Assembly: GCF_002899715.1 (NCBI RefSeq)
Contig: NZ_PPEK01000003.1
Location: 124,001-188,000 of the forward strand
Reading direction: 5' to 3'
Length of the DNA stretch: 64,000 bases
DNA from: Enteroscipio rubneri
Lineage (GTDB): Bacteria > Actinomycetota > Coriobacteriia > Coriobacteriales > Eggerthellaceae
Shown here: positions 39,555 to 48,815 of the stretch, one piece after another
Layout: every line of letters starts with the position of its first letter
How positions within the stretch are numbered: the first letter of the stretch is position 1
The notes under the pieces: generated by a model
Databases searched by the model: none
Told to the model about the DNA's origin: nothing
Seen by the model: the letters and a program-made list of their open reading frames with translations, nothing else
Made by a program: the position numbers and the translations under genes

Positions 39555-41357
39555 ATGACCGACCCGAATCTCATCCGCAACTTCTCCATCATCGCGCACA
39601 TCGACCACGGCAAGTCCACGCTCTCGGACCGCATCTTGGAGCTCACGGGTACCGTGGCCCACCGCGACATGCAGGCGCAGCTGCTCGACAGCATGGACAT
39701 CGAGCGCGAGCGCGGCATCACCATCAAAAGCCAGGCGGTGCGCGTGGACTACACGGCCGACGACGGTCAGACCTACCAGTTCAACCTCATCGACACGCCG
39801 GGCCACGTGGACTTCACCTACGAGGTCTCGCGCTCGCTCGCCGCATGCGAGGGCGCCGTACTCGTGGTGGACGCCACGCAGGGCGTCGAGGCGCAGACGG
39901 TGGCCAACGCCATGATGGCCATGAACGCGAACCTCGAGATCATCCCGCTCATCAACAAGATCGACCTGCCTGCCGCCGATCCCGACCGCGTGCGCAGCGA
40001 GATCGAGGAGGGCCTCGCCATCCCCGCCGACGACGCCGTGCTCGCCTCCGGCAAGACCGGCGCGGGCGTGCACGATCTGCTGGAGGCCGTGGTATACAAC
40101 ATCCCCGCGCCCACCGGCGACCCCGATGGGCCGCTGCGCGCGCTCATTTTCGACTCGTACTTTGACCCCTACCGCGGCGTGGTGGCGCTCATCCGCGTGG
40201 TGGATGGCTCGCTCAAGAAGGGTGACCGCGTGCTCATGATGGCCACGGGCACCGAGGTGCTCGTGGAGGAGGTGGGCGCGCGCCGCCCTGCCGAGACGGC
40301 TATGCCGCAGCTCTCGGTGGGCGAGGTGGGATACCTGGTCACAGGGCTTAAAGACGTACGCCAGGTGAAGGTGGGCGACACGATCACCGCCACCGCACGC
40401 GGCGTGTCGGAGCCGCTGCCGGGCTACCGCGAGGCCAAGCCGATGGTGTTCACGGGCCTGTTTCCCATCGACGGCGACCAGTACGAGCCGCTCAAGGAGG
40501 CGCTCGAGAAGCTGTCGCTCAACGATCCTGCGCTGGTTTGGGAGCCGGAGAAGTCGCACGCACTCGGCTTTGGCTTTCGTGTGGGCTTTCTGGGGCTGCT
40601 CCACATGGAGGTCATCAAGGAGCGCCTCGAGCGCGAGTTCGGCCTGGACCTGTTGGCCACCGCGCCGTCCGTGGAGTACCACGTGTACCGGGCCGGCGGC
40701 GAGATGATCAGCCTGCACTCGCCGCAGGAAATGCCCGACCCCGGCGAGATTGAGCGCATCGAGGAGCCCTACCTCAAGGCGAAGATCCTCATCCCGCCCG
40801 ACTACGTGGGCGCGGTCATGGAGCTCACCACCGCGCGGCGCGGCACGTTCGTCACCATGAACTACCTCTCGCCCACCACGGTGGAGATGATCTGGGAGAT
40901 ACCGCTGTCGGAGCTCATCATGGATTACTTCGACAAGTTGAAGTCCAACACGAAGGGCTACGCCAGCCTCGACTACGACTTCGACGGGTACAAGCCGAGC
41001 AAGCTCGTGAAACTGGACATCCTCCTGTCCGGTAAGCCGGTGGACGCGCTGTCGTTCATCATCCACAAGGACAAAGCATACGACCGAGGGCGCATGCTCA
41101 CCGAGAAGCTGCGCGGCATCATCCCGCGCCAGATGTTCGAGGTGCCCATCCAGGCCGCCATCGGCGGGCGCGTGCTGGCTCGCGAGACGGTGAAGGCGAA
41201 GCGCAAGGACGTGCTGGCGAAGTGCTACGGGGGCGACATCAGCCGCAAACGTAAGCTGCTCGAGAAGCAGAAGGCCGGCAAGAAGCGCATGAAGAACATC
41301 GGCAGCGTGGAGGTGCCGCAGGAGGCGTTCATGGCGATTCTGAAGGTGGACGACTGA
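39555..41357 (+). CDS. lepA: Elongation factor 4
   Basis: A 600-aa translational GTPase (LepA/EF4). G1 is [16 protein letters not shown]2 falls in [15 protein letters not shown]3 is [10 protein letters not shown] and G4 is INKIDLP. The domain order G, II, III, V is followed by the LepA-specific C-terminal domain, ending [37 protein letters not shown]. Length is standard. The ATG at 39555 matches the family N-terminus [15 protein letters not shown]; the SD is weak (AGACAGGA). It overlaps the next small gene as TGATG. Confidence 0.97.
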   Translation: MTDPNLIRNFSIIAHIDHGKSTLSDRILELTGTVAHRDMQAQLLDSMDIERERGITIKSQAVRVDYTADDGQTYQFNLIDTPGHVDFTYEVSRSLAACEGAVLVVDATQGVEAQTVANAMMAMNANLEIIPLINKIDLPAADPDRVRSEIEEGLAIPADDAVLASGKTGAGVHDLLEAVVYNIPAPTGDPDGPLRALIFDSYFDPYRGVVALIRVVDGSLKKGDRVLMMATGTEVLVEEVGARRPAETAMPQLSVGEVGYLVTGLKDVRQVKVGDTITATARGVSEPLPGYREAKPMVFTGLFPIDGDQYEPLKEALEKLSLNDPALVWEPEKSHALGFGFRVGFLGLLHMEVIKERLEREFGLDLLATAPSVEYHVYRAGGEMISLHSPQEMPDPGEIERIEEPYLKAKILIPPDYVGAVMELTTARRGTFVTMNYLSPTTVEMIWEIPLSELIMDYFDKLKSNTKGYASLDYDFDGYKPSKLVKLDILLSGKPVDALSFIIHKDKAYDRGRMLTEKLRGIIPRQMFEVPIQAAIGGRVLARETVKAKRKDVLAKCYGGDISRKRKLLEKQKAGKKRMKNIGSVEVPQEAFMAILKVDD

Positions 41358-41545
41358 TGAGCAAGAAAGACGATTTCGATTGGTTGGACGACCCGTTTGA
41401 CGAGAAGAAGGCCGCACGGCAACCTGAAGGCATGAGCGGCCGCGCAAAGGCGGCGGTGGGCTGCGGGTGCCTCGTCGCCGTCGTGGGCTTCGTGCTGCTC
41501 GTGATCATCTCGTTGGTGAATATGGCCGACATCTTGGCGGGTTAG
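41357..41545 (+). CDS. Small single-pass membrane protein coupled to lepA
   Basis: A 62-aa protein. The acidic, hydrophilic N-terminus (SKKDDFDWLDDPFDEKKAARQPEG) is followed by a basic patch, a Cys pair (GCGC) and one hydrophobic helix, LVAVVGFVLLVIISLVNMADIL. Its start overlaps the lepA stop (TGATG), so translation is coupled. I do not recognise the family. Confidence 0.65.
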   Translation: MSKKDDFDWLDDPFDEKKAARQPEGMSGRAKAAVGCGCLVAVVGFVLLVIISLVNMADILAG

Positions 41546-41567
41546 GATGTCGACGAAGGAGAAGCAC

Positions 41568-41828
41568 ATGTCGATCGACCCCATCATCGAACTCATGCTC
41601 GAACTGCGTTCCGCCTGCTCTTTCAAGGACGCACCCATCGCGCGCGAAGACCTTGAAGCCATCGCGGCCTGCGGGCGGCGGACTCCTTCTACGTACGGCC
41701 GTCGAGAAAGGACGTTCGACGCGTTCGACGCGCCGGCGCGCGGCGAGGAGCACGATGCGTGCGCGCTGGGACGCGCAGTCGCCCCTGGCAGAATCAGCGA
41801 TCACGTAAGACTCGCGGCATGGGCGTAG
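41568..41828 (+). pseudogene. Nitroreductase N-terminal remnant
   Basis: From ATG 41568, with AAGGAG upstream, the first about 40 residues read as the start of a nitroreductase: IIELMLELRSACSFKDAPIAREDLEAIAACGRRTPSTYG. This matches the family pattern RRSxRxFxDxPIxxEDLExIxxAGxxAPS. The frame then goes into unrelated Arg-rich sequence and ends at 41828, overlapping dusB. The flavin-binding remainder is gone, so this is a truncated gene. Confidence 0.75.
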
Positions 41829-42805
41829 ACGGCATGTTCGATTACTTCCGGCAGCATAGGATCTTGCTGGCGCCCATGGCGGGCGTGAGCGACGAGGCGT
41901 TCCGCGCCCTCTGCCGCGAGCAGGGGGCCGACCTCGCCTTCACCGAGATGGTGTCGGCGAAGGGGCTCTCCTACGCCAACGAGAAGACGCACCATCTGCT
42001 GCGCCTCGCGCCCGGCGAGGACCAGGTGGCCGTGCAGCTGTTCGGCCATGAGCCGGACACCATGGCCGAACAGGCCGCGTGGATCGAGCAGGAGATGGGG
42101 GAGAGCCTCGCCTACCTCGACGTCAACATGGGCTGCCCCGCGCGCAAGATCGTGTCGAAGGGCGACGGCTCGGCGCTCATGAAGGATCCGGCCCTCGCCG
42201 CCGCCATCGTGCGCGCCGTGAGGGCGGCGGTGAGCTGCCCGGTGTCGGTGAAGTTCCGCCGCGGGTGGGCGATGGGCGAAGAGACGGCTCCCGAGTTTGC
42301 GCGCCGCATGGAGAACGCGGGAGCGTGCGCCGTGGCCGTGCACGGGCGCTTCGCCGAGCAGCTTTACCGGGGCAGCGCCGATTGGGGCGCGATCGCGCGC
42401 GTGAAAGAGGCCGTGGCCGTGCCCGTCGTCGGCAACGGCGACGTGCGCTCGGGCGCGGATGCGGTGGCGATGGTCGAGCGCACCGGCTGCGACGCCGTGA
42501 TGATCGCGCGCGGCGCCGAAGGCAATCCCTGGGTGTTCGCGCAGGCCAAGGCGGCGCTCGCGGGCGAACCCGAACCGCCGGCGCCAAACGCGGGGGAGCG
42601 CGTCGCCATGGCGCGTCGCCACGCGCGGCTGCTTTCAGAGCGGGAGGGCAAGAACATCGTGCGCATGCGCAAGCATGCCATGTGGTACCTGGCCGGGCTC
42701 CCGGGAGCCTCGGCGGCGCGGGCGAAGATCAACGCGTGCGTGTCGGTGGAGGATTTCGACGCCGTGTTCGACGAGCTCTTGGCTTATGGGGGGTCGTCCG
42801 CATGA
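41819..42805 (+). CDS. dusB: tRNA-dihydrouridine synthase
   Basis: FMN enzyme of about 328 aa reducing uridine in the tRNA D-loop. Marks are ILLAPMAGVSDEAFRALCREQGADL, FTEMVSAKGL, QLFGHEPDTM, the catalytic Cys in DVNMGCPARKIVSKGDGSALM, VSVKFRRGW, AVHGRFAEQLYRGSADW, VVGNGDVRSGADA and MIARGAEGNPWVF. DusB is the usual single enzyme in Gram-positives; subfamily placement is inferred. The start is uncertain (ATG 41819 or 41834), and neither has a good SD. Confidence 0.93.
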   Translation: MGVDGMFDYFRQHRILLAPMAGVSDEAFRALCREQGADLAFTEMVSAKGLSYANEKTHHLLRLAPGEDQVAVQLFGHEPDTMAEQAAWIEQEMGESLAYLDVNMGCPARKIVSKGDGSALMKDPALAAAIVRAVRAAVSCPVSVKFRRGWAMGEETAPEFARRMENAGACAVAVHGRFAEQLYRGSADWGAIARVKEAVAVPVVGNGDVRSGADAVAMVERTGCDAVMIARGAEGNPWVFAQAKAALAGEPEPPAPNAGERVAMARRHARLLSEREGKNIVRMRKHAMWYLAGLPGASAARAKINACVSVEDFDAVFDELLAYGGSSA

Positions 42806-42903
42806 TCTGCTGCTGGAGGGCATGCCGTGCTCAGACAGTCCTCACTTCGCTGCGGAACTGCGCGCGGCACGCCCGCCGACCCCGCCTCACGCTGCTCTTC
42901 CGC

Positions 42904-42936
42904 CATCCTGAGCGAGCGGAGCGAGTCGAAGGATCC
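42904..42936. repeat. Palindromic CCTGAGCGAGCGGAGCGAG-type intergenic repeat
   Basis: ATCCTGAGCGAGCGG followed by AGCGAGTCGAAGGAT, partly self-complementary. This string type is scattered between genes in many bacterial genomes. It sits in the 215-bp dusB-hemW gap, preceding TCTAAAAACAATC. Confidence 0.5.
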
Positions 42937-43020
42937 GTCTAAAAACAATCGCACTGTTCTCCCGGCGGGAGGAGGCTCCTGGAAGCCTTCGGCTGGGGGG
43001 AGGGGGAGGAGACTTGCGTT

Positions 43021-44130
43021 ATGCCCCATGATCCGTACAAGGCTTTGTACCTGCATCTGCCGTTTTGCGTGAAGAGGTGCGCTTACTGCGATTTCGCGAC
43101 GGCTGCCGTGCCGGCGGACTCGCCGGAGATCGACGCGTACGTCGAGGACCTGTGCCTCCAGATCCGCCGCAAGGCGAAGGAGGGGGAGCTCAGCGCGATC
43201 GAGACGGTGTATCTTGGCGGGGGCACGCCCTCGCATGCAGGGCTCTCGCGGTTGTCGATGCTCTTGTACACGCTGTCGCTCTCGATGCGCCTCGAACCCG
43301 ATGTGGAATGCACGATGGAGGCGAATCCGGAGAGCCTCACCGAGCGCATGGTGCGCGACATTTGGGCGCTCGGAGTGAACCGTCTGTCCATCGGCGTGCA
43401 GAGCTTCGACGACGAAGTGCTGCGCATCCTTGGGCGGGCGCACGACGCGGACGCAGCTCGACGCGCCGTCGAGGCCGCTCGAACGCGCTTCGAGAACGTG
43501 AGCGTGGACCTCATATGCGGCATTCCCGGACAGTCAACGGAAAGCTTCGAAGCGAGCGTACAGGAGGCCGCGCATCTCGGCGTCTCGCACGTGAGCGTGT
43601 ACCCGCTTACCATCGAGCCGCACACGCCGTTCGACGCTGCGGTGCTCTCGAACGAGCTGGAGGAGCCTGACGACGACGTGGAGGCCGCGCACATGGAAGC
43701 GGCCGCACGCGTGCTCACCGAGGCGGGATTCGCACGCTACGAGGTTGCAAGCTACGCGCAGCCCGGCTTCGCCTGCCGTCACAATATCGCATACTGGACA
43801 GGAGTGCCGTACTTAGGGCTTGGCCGCTCGGCCGCAACGATGACGCAGAACGCGGAGCGGCGCATGCGCATGCAGGACGGGCGTGCAACCGACGATCTCG
43901 ATGCGCGCCAGATGGCCGCCGAGGATCTCATGCTAGGCATGCGCATGTCGCAAGGTGTTTCCGACGCGCAGGTGAAGCAAGCCGAAGCACTCGGCCTCGC
44001 AGCGGACGAGGCGTTCACCGAACTTTCCGAGCAGAGCCTCGTAGTTCATGAAAATGGCCGCTGGCGCCCCACCGAGCGCGGATGGCTCTGCGGAAACGAG
44101 CTTTACGGCCGCTTGTTCGACTTGGCGTAG
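43021..44130 (+). CDS. hemW: Radical SAM heme chaperone HemW
   Basis: A 369-aa radical SAM protein of the HemW/HemN-like family that delivers heme to target proteins; it is not a coproporphyrinogen oxidase. The cluster motif is LHLPFCVKRCAYCDF (CxxxCxxC). TVYLGGGTPSHA, TMEANPESLTERM, RLSIGVQSFDDEVLRILGRAHDA and VDLICGIPGQS are diagnostic, as is the C-terminal HemN_C region (EDLMLGMRMSQGV). The start MPHDPYKALYLHLPF is family-like, following GGAGG. It often sits beside hrcA-dnaJ in Gram-positives, as here. Confidence 0.95.
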   Translation: MPHDPYKALYLHLPFCVKRCAYCDFATAAVPADSPEIDAYVEDLCLQIRRKAKEGELSAIETVYLGGGTPSHAGLSRLSMLLYTLSLSMRLEPDVECTMEANPESLTERMVRDIWALGVNRLSIGVQSFDDEVLRILGRAHDADAARRAVEAARTRFENVSVDLICGIPGQSTESFEASVQEAAHLGVSHVSVYPLTIEPHTPFDAAVLSNELEEPDDDVEAAHMEAAARVLTEAGFARYEVASYAQPGFACRHNIAYWTGVPYLGLGRSAATMTQNAERRMRMQDGRATDDLDARQMAAEDLMLGMRMSQGVSDAQVKQAEALGLAADEAFTELSEQSLVVHENGRWRPTERGWLCGNELYGRLFDLA

Positions 44131-44211
44131 AAAGTAGCGCAAGGCGGGGAGGCGGTTCGGAGCAGCGGGCAGCGGGGAACTGTCGAGTTTCTCCACATTT
44201 CAGCGCTTTCG

Positions 44212-44241
44212 TTAGCACTCTCCCGCCTCGGCTGCTAGAAT
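44212..44241 (+). promoter_or_regulatory. Degenerate CIRCE operator overlapping hrcA promoter
   Basis: The left arm TTAGCACTC (44212-44220) is a perfect CIRCE half. After the standard 9-nt spacer the right half reads GGCTGCTAG (44230-44238), against GAGTGCTAA. A -10 TAGAAT (44236-44241) overlaps the right half. This is the expected HrcA binding site, with one weakened half. Confidence 0.8.
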
Positions 44242-44353
44242 GATGCGTCGGCATCGTCGAGGAGAGGACGGCCTGCCGCACGTCGCCGCCGCGCAGCATG
44301 CGCGCCAGCGACGCTCGGGGCAGGATTCGGAGGAGAGAGGAAGGTGGAGAAGC

Positions 44354-45364
44354 GTGCTATCGGACAGGCGGCAGCGGGTGCTTGCGGCCCTTATCGAAGA
44401 ATACGTTGCACGCGCTCTACCCGTGGGTTCGCGTACGCTCACCGAGCGCTATCAACTGGGGGTGAGCCCCGCCACTGTGCGCAACGAGCTCTCCGTGCTC
44501 GAGGACGAGGGCTATATCGCTCAGCCGCATACCTCGGCCGGCCGTATCCCGACCGATCACGGCTACCGAGCCTTCGTCGACAACCTTCTTGAGACCGATA
44601 TGGGGAATGACGACGTCCGCTATGCGGAAGTCGTCGACGAGCTGCGCCGCAGCGCGAGCGAGCTCGACTCTCTTTTGGGTCGGACATCGACGGCCCTTAC
44701 GCGCCTCACAGACTGCCTTTCGATCGTTCTCGCTCCTTCGGTGCTGAATCTGCATATCAAGCAGCTCTCGCTCGTGTCGCTCAATCCTCACCGAGCTCTC
44801 GTGGTGCTCGTCACCGAAGACGGCCAGGTGTTCAACCGTCAGATGGAGTTCGCCGAAGAGGTGGCCGCCGAGGATCTCGCGCAGGTTCAGCGTTTCCTGG
44901 GCGATGTGTTCACCGGCAAGACGCTGCACGAGATCGAGGACGGCCTCGGCGCGGGGATGGTGGAGGCGTTTCGCGACCCTCTCGTCCGCATGGCGCTCGA
45001 CGAAGTGCTGTCCTGCCTCCAGGAAAGCTCATCGTCGCGGGCGCGACGGCTCGGGGTGTGCTCGCTTCTCACGAAGCCCGAGTTCAGCCAGTCCCAAGCT
45101 CTGCTGCCGGTCATGCAAGTGCTCGAGGACGATACCGTGCTGCTGCACATTCTCGACGACGCGGCTGCCGGCGGGGCGGGGCCCACGGTTCGCATCGGTC
45201 GGGAGAACGAAGCGGAGGAGCTGGCGGGCGTGTCTGTGGTCGCCAACCACTACGGCCGGGGCGAATCGGCGGGCATCGTAGCCGTCATCGGACCCACGCG
45301 CATGGATTATTCCAAAGTGATCAGGGCGGTTCGCATTGCAAGTTCCGCCTTGGAGGACGTGTAA
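44354..45364 (+). CDS. hrcA: Heat-inducible transcription repressor HrcA
   Basis: A 336-aa repressor of class I heat-shock genes. The N-terminal winged helix reads LSDRRQRVLAALIEEYVARALPVGSRTLTERYQLGVSPATVRNELSVLEDEGYI, followed by the HrcA signature PHTSAGRIPTDHGYRAFVD and the GAF-like regulatory domain. The C-terminus GRGESAGIVAVIGPTRMDYSKVI is also typical. The GTG at 44354 has GGTGGAGA before it. It heads hrcA-dnaJ behind a CIRCE, so it is autoregulated. No grpE or dnaK is adjacent. Confidence 0.95.
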   Translation: MLSDRRQRVLAALIEEYVARALPVGSRTLTERYQLGVSPATVRNELSVLEDEGYIAQPHTSAGRIPTDHGYRAFVDNLLETDMGNDDVRYAEVVDELRRSASELDSLLGRTSTALTRLTDCLSIVLAPSVLNLHIKQLSLVSLNPHRALVVLVTEDGQVFNRQMEFAEEVAAEDLAQVQRFLGDVFTGKTLHEIEDGLGAGMVEAFRDPLVRMALDEVLSCLQESSSSRARRLGVCSLLTKPEFSQSQALLPVMQVLEDDTVLLHILDDAAAGGAGPTVRIGRENEAEELAGVSVVANHYGRGESAGIVAVIGPTRMDYSKVIRAVRIASSALEDV

Positions 45365-45430
45365 AAACAATGGAGAGCGACAGGGGGCGAAGCACGTTGC
45401 CTTGTCGACGAGGAAAGGTAAGACACGCAG

Positions 45431-46567
45431 ATGGCCAAGGATCTGTACGAAGTTCTCGGCGTTTCCCGAGATGCGACCGAAGACGAGATAAAAAAGGCGT
45501 TCCGTCGCAGAGCTCGAGAGCTGCATCCCGACGTGAATAAAGCTGCCGATGCTGAGGATCAGTTCAAGGAGCTGAATGAGGCCTACGACGTGCTTTCGGA
45601 CCCGCAGAAGCGCAGCGCTTACGACCGTTTCGGCACGATTCCCGGAGCAGCGGGCGGCGGCAGCCCCTACGGCGGCGGTTACGTGGACTTCGAGGATCTG
45701 TTCGGCGGCGGCTTCGGCATGGGCGACATCTTCAGCTCGTTTTTCGGCGGGCAGGCTACCGGGCGCACGCCTATGCGCAAGGAAGGTCGTGACATGGGCG
45801 TGGGCTTGCGCTTGACGCTTGAAGAAGTCGCGGCCGGCGCCAAGAAGGAGATCGTCTACGATCGTCTGGCCCCGTGTCCCGACTGCGAGGGCTCGGGTCT
45901 GGGTCCTGACGGTCGCGAGATCACCTGTCCCGACTGCCGCGGCCAAGGCCGCGTGGTTACCGTCCAGCATACATTCCTCGGCGACATGCAGACCTCCGCC
46001 ACGTGCAAGACCTGCGGCGGCACGGGGCATACGATCGAGAACCCCTGCCCTGAATGCGAGGGCCAAGGCCGCGTTCCTGACAGGCAGCGGGTGACGGTGG
46101 AGGTGCCGGTAGGCATCCGCGACTCGCAGCAGCTGCGTCTTTCCGGATTCGGAGAGGCGGGCATGCACGGTGCGCGCCCAGGCGACCTCATTGTAACCTG
46201 CCGCATCCAGCCCCACGAGTTCTTCGAGCGCGACGGCGACAACTTGCATGCACGCGCGAACGTCTCCATTGTGCAAGCAGCACTCGGCGCCGAAATCGAA
46301 CTCGACGGCATTTTCGAGGACGAGAAAGTGCTCGTCCGCATTCCCGAGGGATGCCAGAACGAGCAGGTCGTGCGCGTGAAGGGCTACGGCATGCCGAAGT
46401 TCCGCAGCGAATCGCGCGGAGACATGTTCGTGCACGTGAACGTCGTGGTGCCCAAGAAGGTGACGAAGCGTCAGCGCGAGTTGCTGGAGCAGTTGGCCGA
46501 GGAGCTGGGCGAGGACGTGGCCAAGGAGCGGACGCCGTTTCAGAAGCTGCGCGACGCGTTCAACTAG
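45431..46567 (+). CDS. dnaJ: Chaperone DnaJ
   Basis: Hsp40 co-chaperone of DnaK, 378 aa. J domain residues 1-68 with the HPD motif ([30 protein letters not shown]) precede a Gly/Phe-rich linker ([22 protein letters not shown]). The four zinc repeats are [24 protein letters not shown] and CPECEGQG, followed by the two C-terminal beta domains. It is a complete type I DnaJ. The shorter G/F linker and grouping with hrcA suggest it is the HrcA-controlled copy rather than the dnaK-operon copy. Confidence 0.97.
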   Translation: MAKDLYEVLGVSRDATEDEIKKAFRRRARELHPDVNKAADAEDQFKELNEAYDVLSDPQKRSAYDRFGTIPGAAGGGSPYGGGYVDFEDLFGGGFGMGDIFSSFFGGQATGRTPMRKEGRDMGVGLRLTLEEVAAGAKKEIVYDRLAPCPDCEGSGLGPDGREITCPDCRGQGRVVTVQHTFLGDMQTSATCKTCGGTGHTIENPCPECEGQGRVPDRQRVTVEVPVGIRDSQQLRLSGFGEAGMHGARPGDLIVTCRIQPHEFFERDGDNLHARANVSIVQAALGAEIELDGIFEDEKVLVRIPEGCQNEQVVRVKGYGMPKFRSESRGDMFVHVNVVVPKKVTKRQRELLEQLAEELGEDVAKERTPFQKLRDAFN

Positions 46568-46576
46568 CAGGTAGCG

Positions 46577-47488
46577 ATGTCCCTGCAGCATTTTTACCTT
46601 GAAGATCAGGTACTAGGTGAAGAGGTCGGCGAAGTGTTCCCGCTGCGCCTCTCGATCGATGACGCGAAGCACGCCCGCGTGCTCCGGCTCGCATCAAAAG
46701 AGCATATCGCGGTAATCGATGCGGTTCAGGATTATTTCGAATGCGAGGTTGTCGCTTTCGATGACGCGCTCCCGCTCGTGCGCATTGCGCGACGCTTCGA
46801 AGCGGAGCCGGACGGCCCGACCGTCCTGCTCGTGCAGGGTCTTGCCAAGGGCGACAAAATGGAAACCGTGATCAGACATGCTACCGAGCTGGGCGTTGCA
46901 GGGTTCGTGCCTTACACGGCCGATCGATCCATCGTGAAGCTGGACAGAAAGAAGGCCGCGGCGAGAACCGAGCGTTGGCGCGCCGTAGCGAAGAGCGCCG
47001 CTATGCAGTCGGGGCAGCGTTCCGTTCCGGAGGTATGCAAGCCGGCGTTACTTGACGAGGTGTGCGGGATTCTCGCGAATGCTTCGGCCGTGCTCGTATG
47101 CTGGGAGGATGCCCCTTCGCATGCGAGCATCGACGAAGCCTTGGAACGCGCACTCGCGCGGTGCGGTGCTTCACCTGACGAGGCTCGCGTGGCGGTGGTC
47201 GTGGGCCCCGAGGGGGGCCTTGCGAAGCGCGAAGTGGACGCGATGCTTGCCTGCAATTCCCGAGCATCGCTCGTCACGCTCGGTCCGTCTATCCTGCGCA
47301 CCGAAACGGCCGGCATCGTGGCTCCCGCGATCGTCCTGCATGAGCTCGCACGTTCGACGCGCAAGCTGGATGCCTGGGCAGGCCGGTCGAAACGCGCCGC
47401 AGGGCGCGACGTAGACGCATCCTTCGCGCAGGAGGCCGGACGCATCCCGCGGCCTGCTACGATCAGCCGGCCTTTAGAGGGGATCTGA
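46577..47488 (+). CDS. rsmE: 16S rRNA (uracil-1498-N3)-methyltransferase
   Basis: SPOUT-class methyltransferase of 303 aa modifying U1498 of 16S rRNA. It has an N-terminal PUA-like domain (HARVLRLASKEHIAVID) and a C-terminal knotted SAM-binding domain. The diagnostic strings are QGLAKGDKMETVIRHATELGV, FVPYTADRSIVKL, RWRAVAKSAAMQSGQRSVPEV, VVVGPEGGLAKREVDA and LGPSILRTETAGIVA. It starts 10 nt after dnaJ and its stop shares one base with the mtaB ATG. Confidence 0.95.
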   Translation: MSLQHFYLEDQVLGEEVGEVFPLRLSIDDAKHARVLRLASKEHIAVIDAVQDYFECEVVAFDDALPLVRIARRFEAEPDGPTVLLVQGLAKGDKMETVIRHATELGVAGFVPYTADRSIVKLDRKKAAARTERWRAVAKSAAMQSGQRSVPEVCKPALLDEVCGILANASAVLVCWEDAPSHASIDEALERALARCGASPDEARVAVVVGPEGGLAKREVDAMLACNSRASLVTLGPSILRTETAGIVAPAIVLHELARSTRKLDAWAGRSKRAAGRDVDASFAQEAGRIPRPATISRPLEGI

Positions 47489-48783
47489 TGAACTTCGCTG
47501 TCGTCAACCTAGGGTGCAAGGTGAACCGTGTCGAGTCGGACGCGGCGGCTGCCGTGCTTCTCGCGCAGGGGGCCTCGCCTGCGCGCGAGGAGGACGCCGA
47601 TCTAATCGTGGTGAATACGTGCACGGTCACTGGCGAGGCCGAAAAGAAGACGCGCAAGGCCGTCCGCCGCGCATTGCGCACGAACCCGACTGCGACTGTC
47701 GTCGTCACGGGTTGCGCCGCCGCCGTCGACGCAGCGTTCTACGAAAGTTTGGACGAGCGCGTAGAATGCGTGGCCAAGGCGGCGCTGTCCGCTCGTGTGA
47801 GAAAACTCGCCAACGACATGGGCGCTCGCTCTCCGCTCGTCGCGTCGCTGCCGGTGGGCGCGGGTTTCCGCTCGCGCGTCGGTGTGAAGGTGCAGGACGG
47901 CTGCGACAACGCGTGTACGTACTGCATCGTGCACGTTGCGCGCGGTCGCGCGACGAGCAGGCCTGCCGACGAAGTGACGGCCGAATGCGTCGCTCTCGCA
48001 GCGGCAGGCGTCAGAGAAATCGTGCTTACAGGCATCAACCTGGGATCGTATTGCGATGGCGCGAAGCGCGATGCGTCCGCGATGCGCTTGGCCGGCCTGC
48101 TGCGCCGCTTGCTCGGCGAGACGGAACGCCTGCGCGCACCGGGCGAGTTGCCGTGTCGCTTCCGTATTTCGAGTGTCGAACCTCGCGACGTGGATGATGC
48201 GCTTGTCGATCTTCTCGCCACCGCCGACGGCCGCATCTGCCGCCATCTGCATCTACCGCTCCAATCTGGCAGTTCGAAGGTGCTGCGCGAGATGGCACGC
48301 CCCTACGATGCGGATCAGTTCCGCGCGCTCGTCGAGCGCCTCCATGCCGCCGTGCCCGGGCTCGCGCTATCCACCGATATCATTGCGGGATTTCCAGGCG
48401 AGACCGACGTCGAGTTCCAGGAGACGCTCGATGTGGCGCGAGCCTGTCGTTTCGCGAAGATCCACGCCTTTCCCTACTCCCGGCGCGACGGCACACCCGC
48501 CGCCGAGCGCACAGACCAGGTACCGCCCGAGGTTAAGGCTGCGCGTGCTGCGGCCTTGCGCTCCCTCGGCGACGAGCTGCGCACGGCCGAGCGAATCCGT
48601 CGCGTCGGAACCGTCGAACTCGCTCTGGTCGAGGAGGCCGGCATCGCGATGACGGAAAGCTACTTCGAGGTCGCGGCTCCCACCGGAATTCCGGTGGGAG
48701 CGCTCACGAAGGTGACGATCGATGGCGCATCGCCCCCGTCAGAAGCCATGCGCGTTCGCTGTTTGCCCTTGTCGGTTCAGTGA
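47488..48783 (+). CDS. mtaB: tRNA (t6A37) methylthiotransferase MtaB-like
   Basis: A 431-aa radical SAM methylthiotransferase converting t6A to ms2t6A at tRNA position 37. The N-terminal UPF0004 domain has the auxiliary-cluster cysteines in LGCKVN, VNTCTVTGEAEKKTRKAVR and VTGCAA. The radical SAM motif is KVQDGCDNACTYCIVHVARG, followed by EIVLTGINLGSY, LPLQSGSSKVLREMARPY and STDIIAGFPGETD, with a C-terminal TRAM-like segment. The KVN after LGC and the CIVHVARG form favour MtaB over MiaB. It is coupled to rsmE. Confidence 0.95.
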   Translation: MNFAVVNLGCKVNRVESDAAAAVLLAQGASPAREEDADLIVVNTCTVTGEAEKKTRKAVRRALRTNPTATVVVTGCAAAVDAAFYESLDERVECVAKAALSARVRKLANDMGARSPLVASLPVGAGFRSRVGVKVQDGCDNACTYCIVHVARGRATSRPADEVTAECVALAAAGVREIVLTGINLGSYCDGAKRDASAMRLAGLLRRLLGETERLRAPGELPCRFRISSVEPRDVDDALVDLLATADGRICRHLHLPLQSGSSKVLREMARPYDADQFRALVERLHAAVPGLALSTDIIAGFPGETDVEFQETLDVARACRFAKIHAFPYSRRDGTPAAERTDQVPPEVKAARAAALRSLGDELRTAERIRRVGTVELALVEEAGIAMTESYFEVAAPTGIPVGALTKVTIDGASPPSEAMRVRCLPLSVQ

Positions 48784-48815
48784 CAAGGGCGCACGGCAGG
48801 AGGGGGCATGGTACA

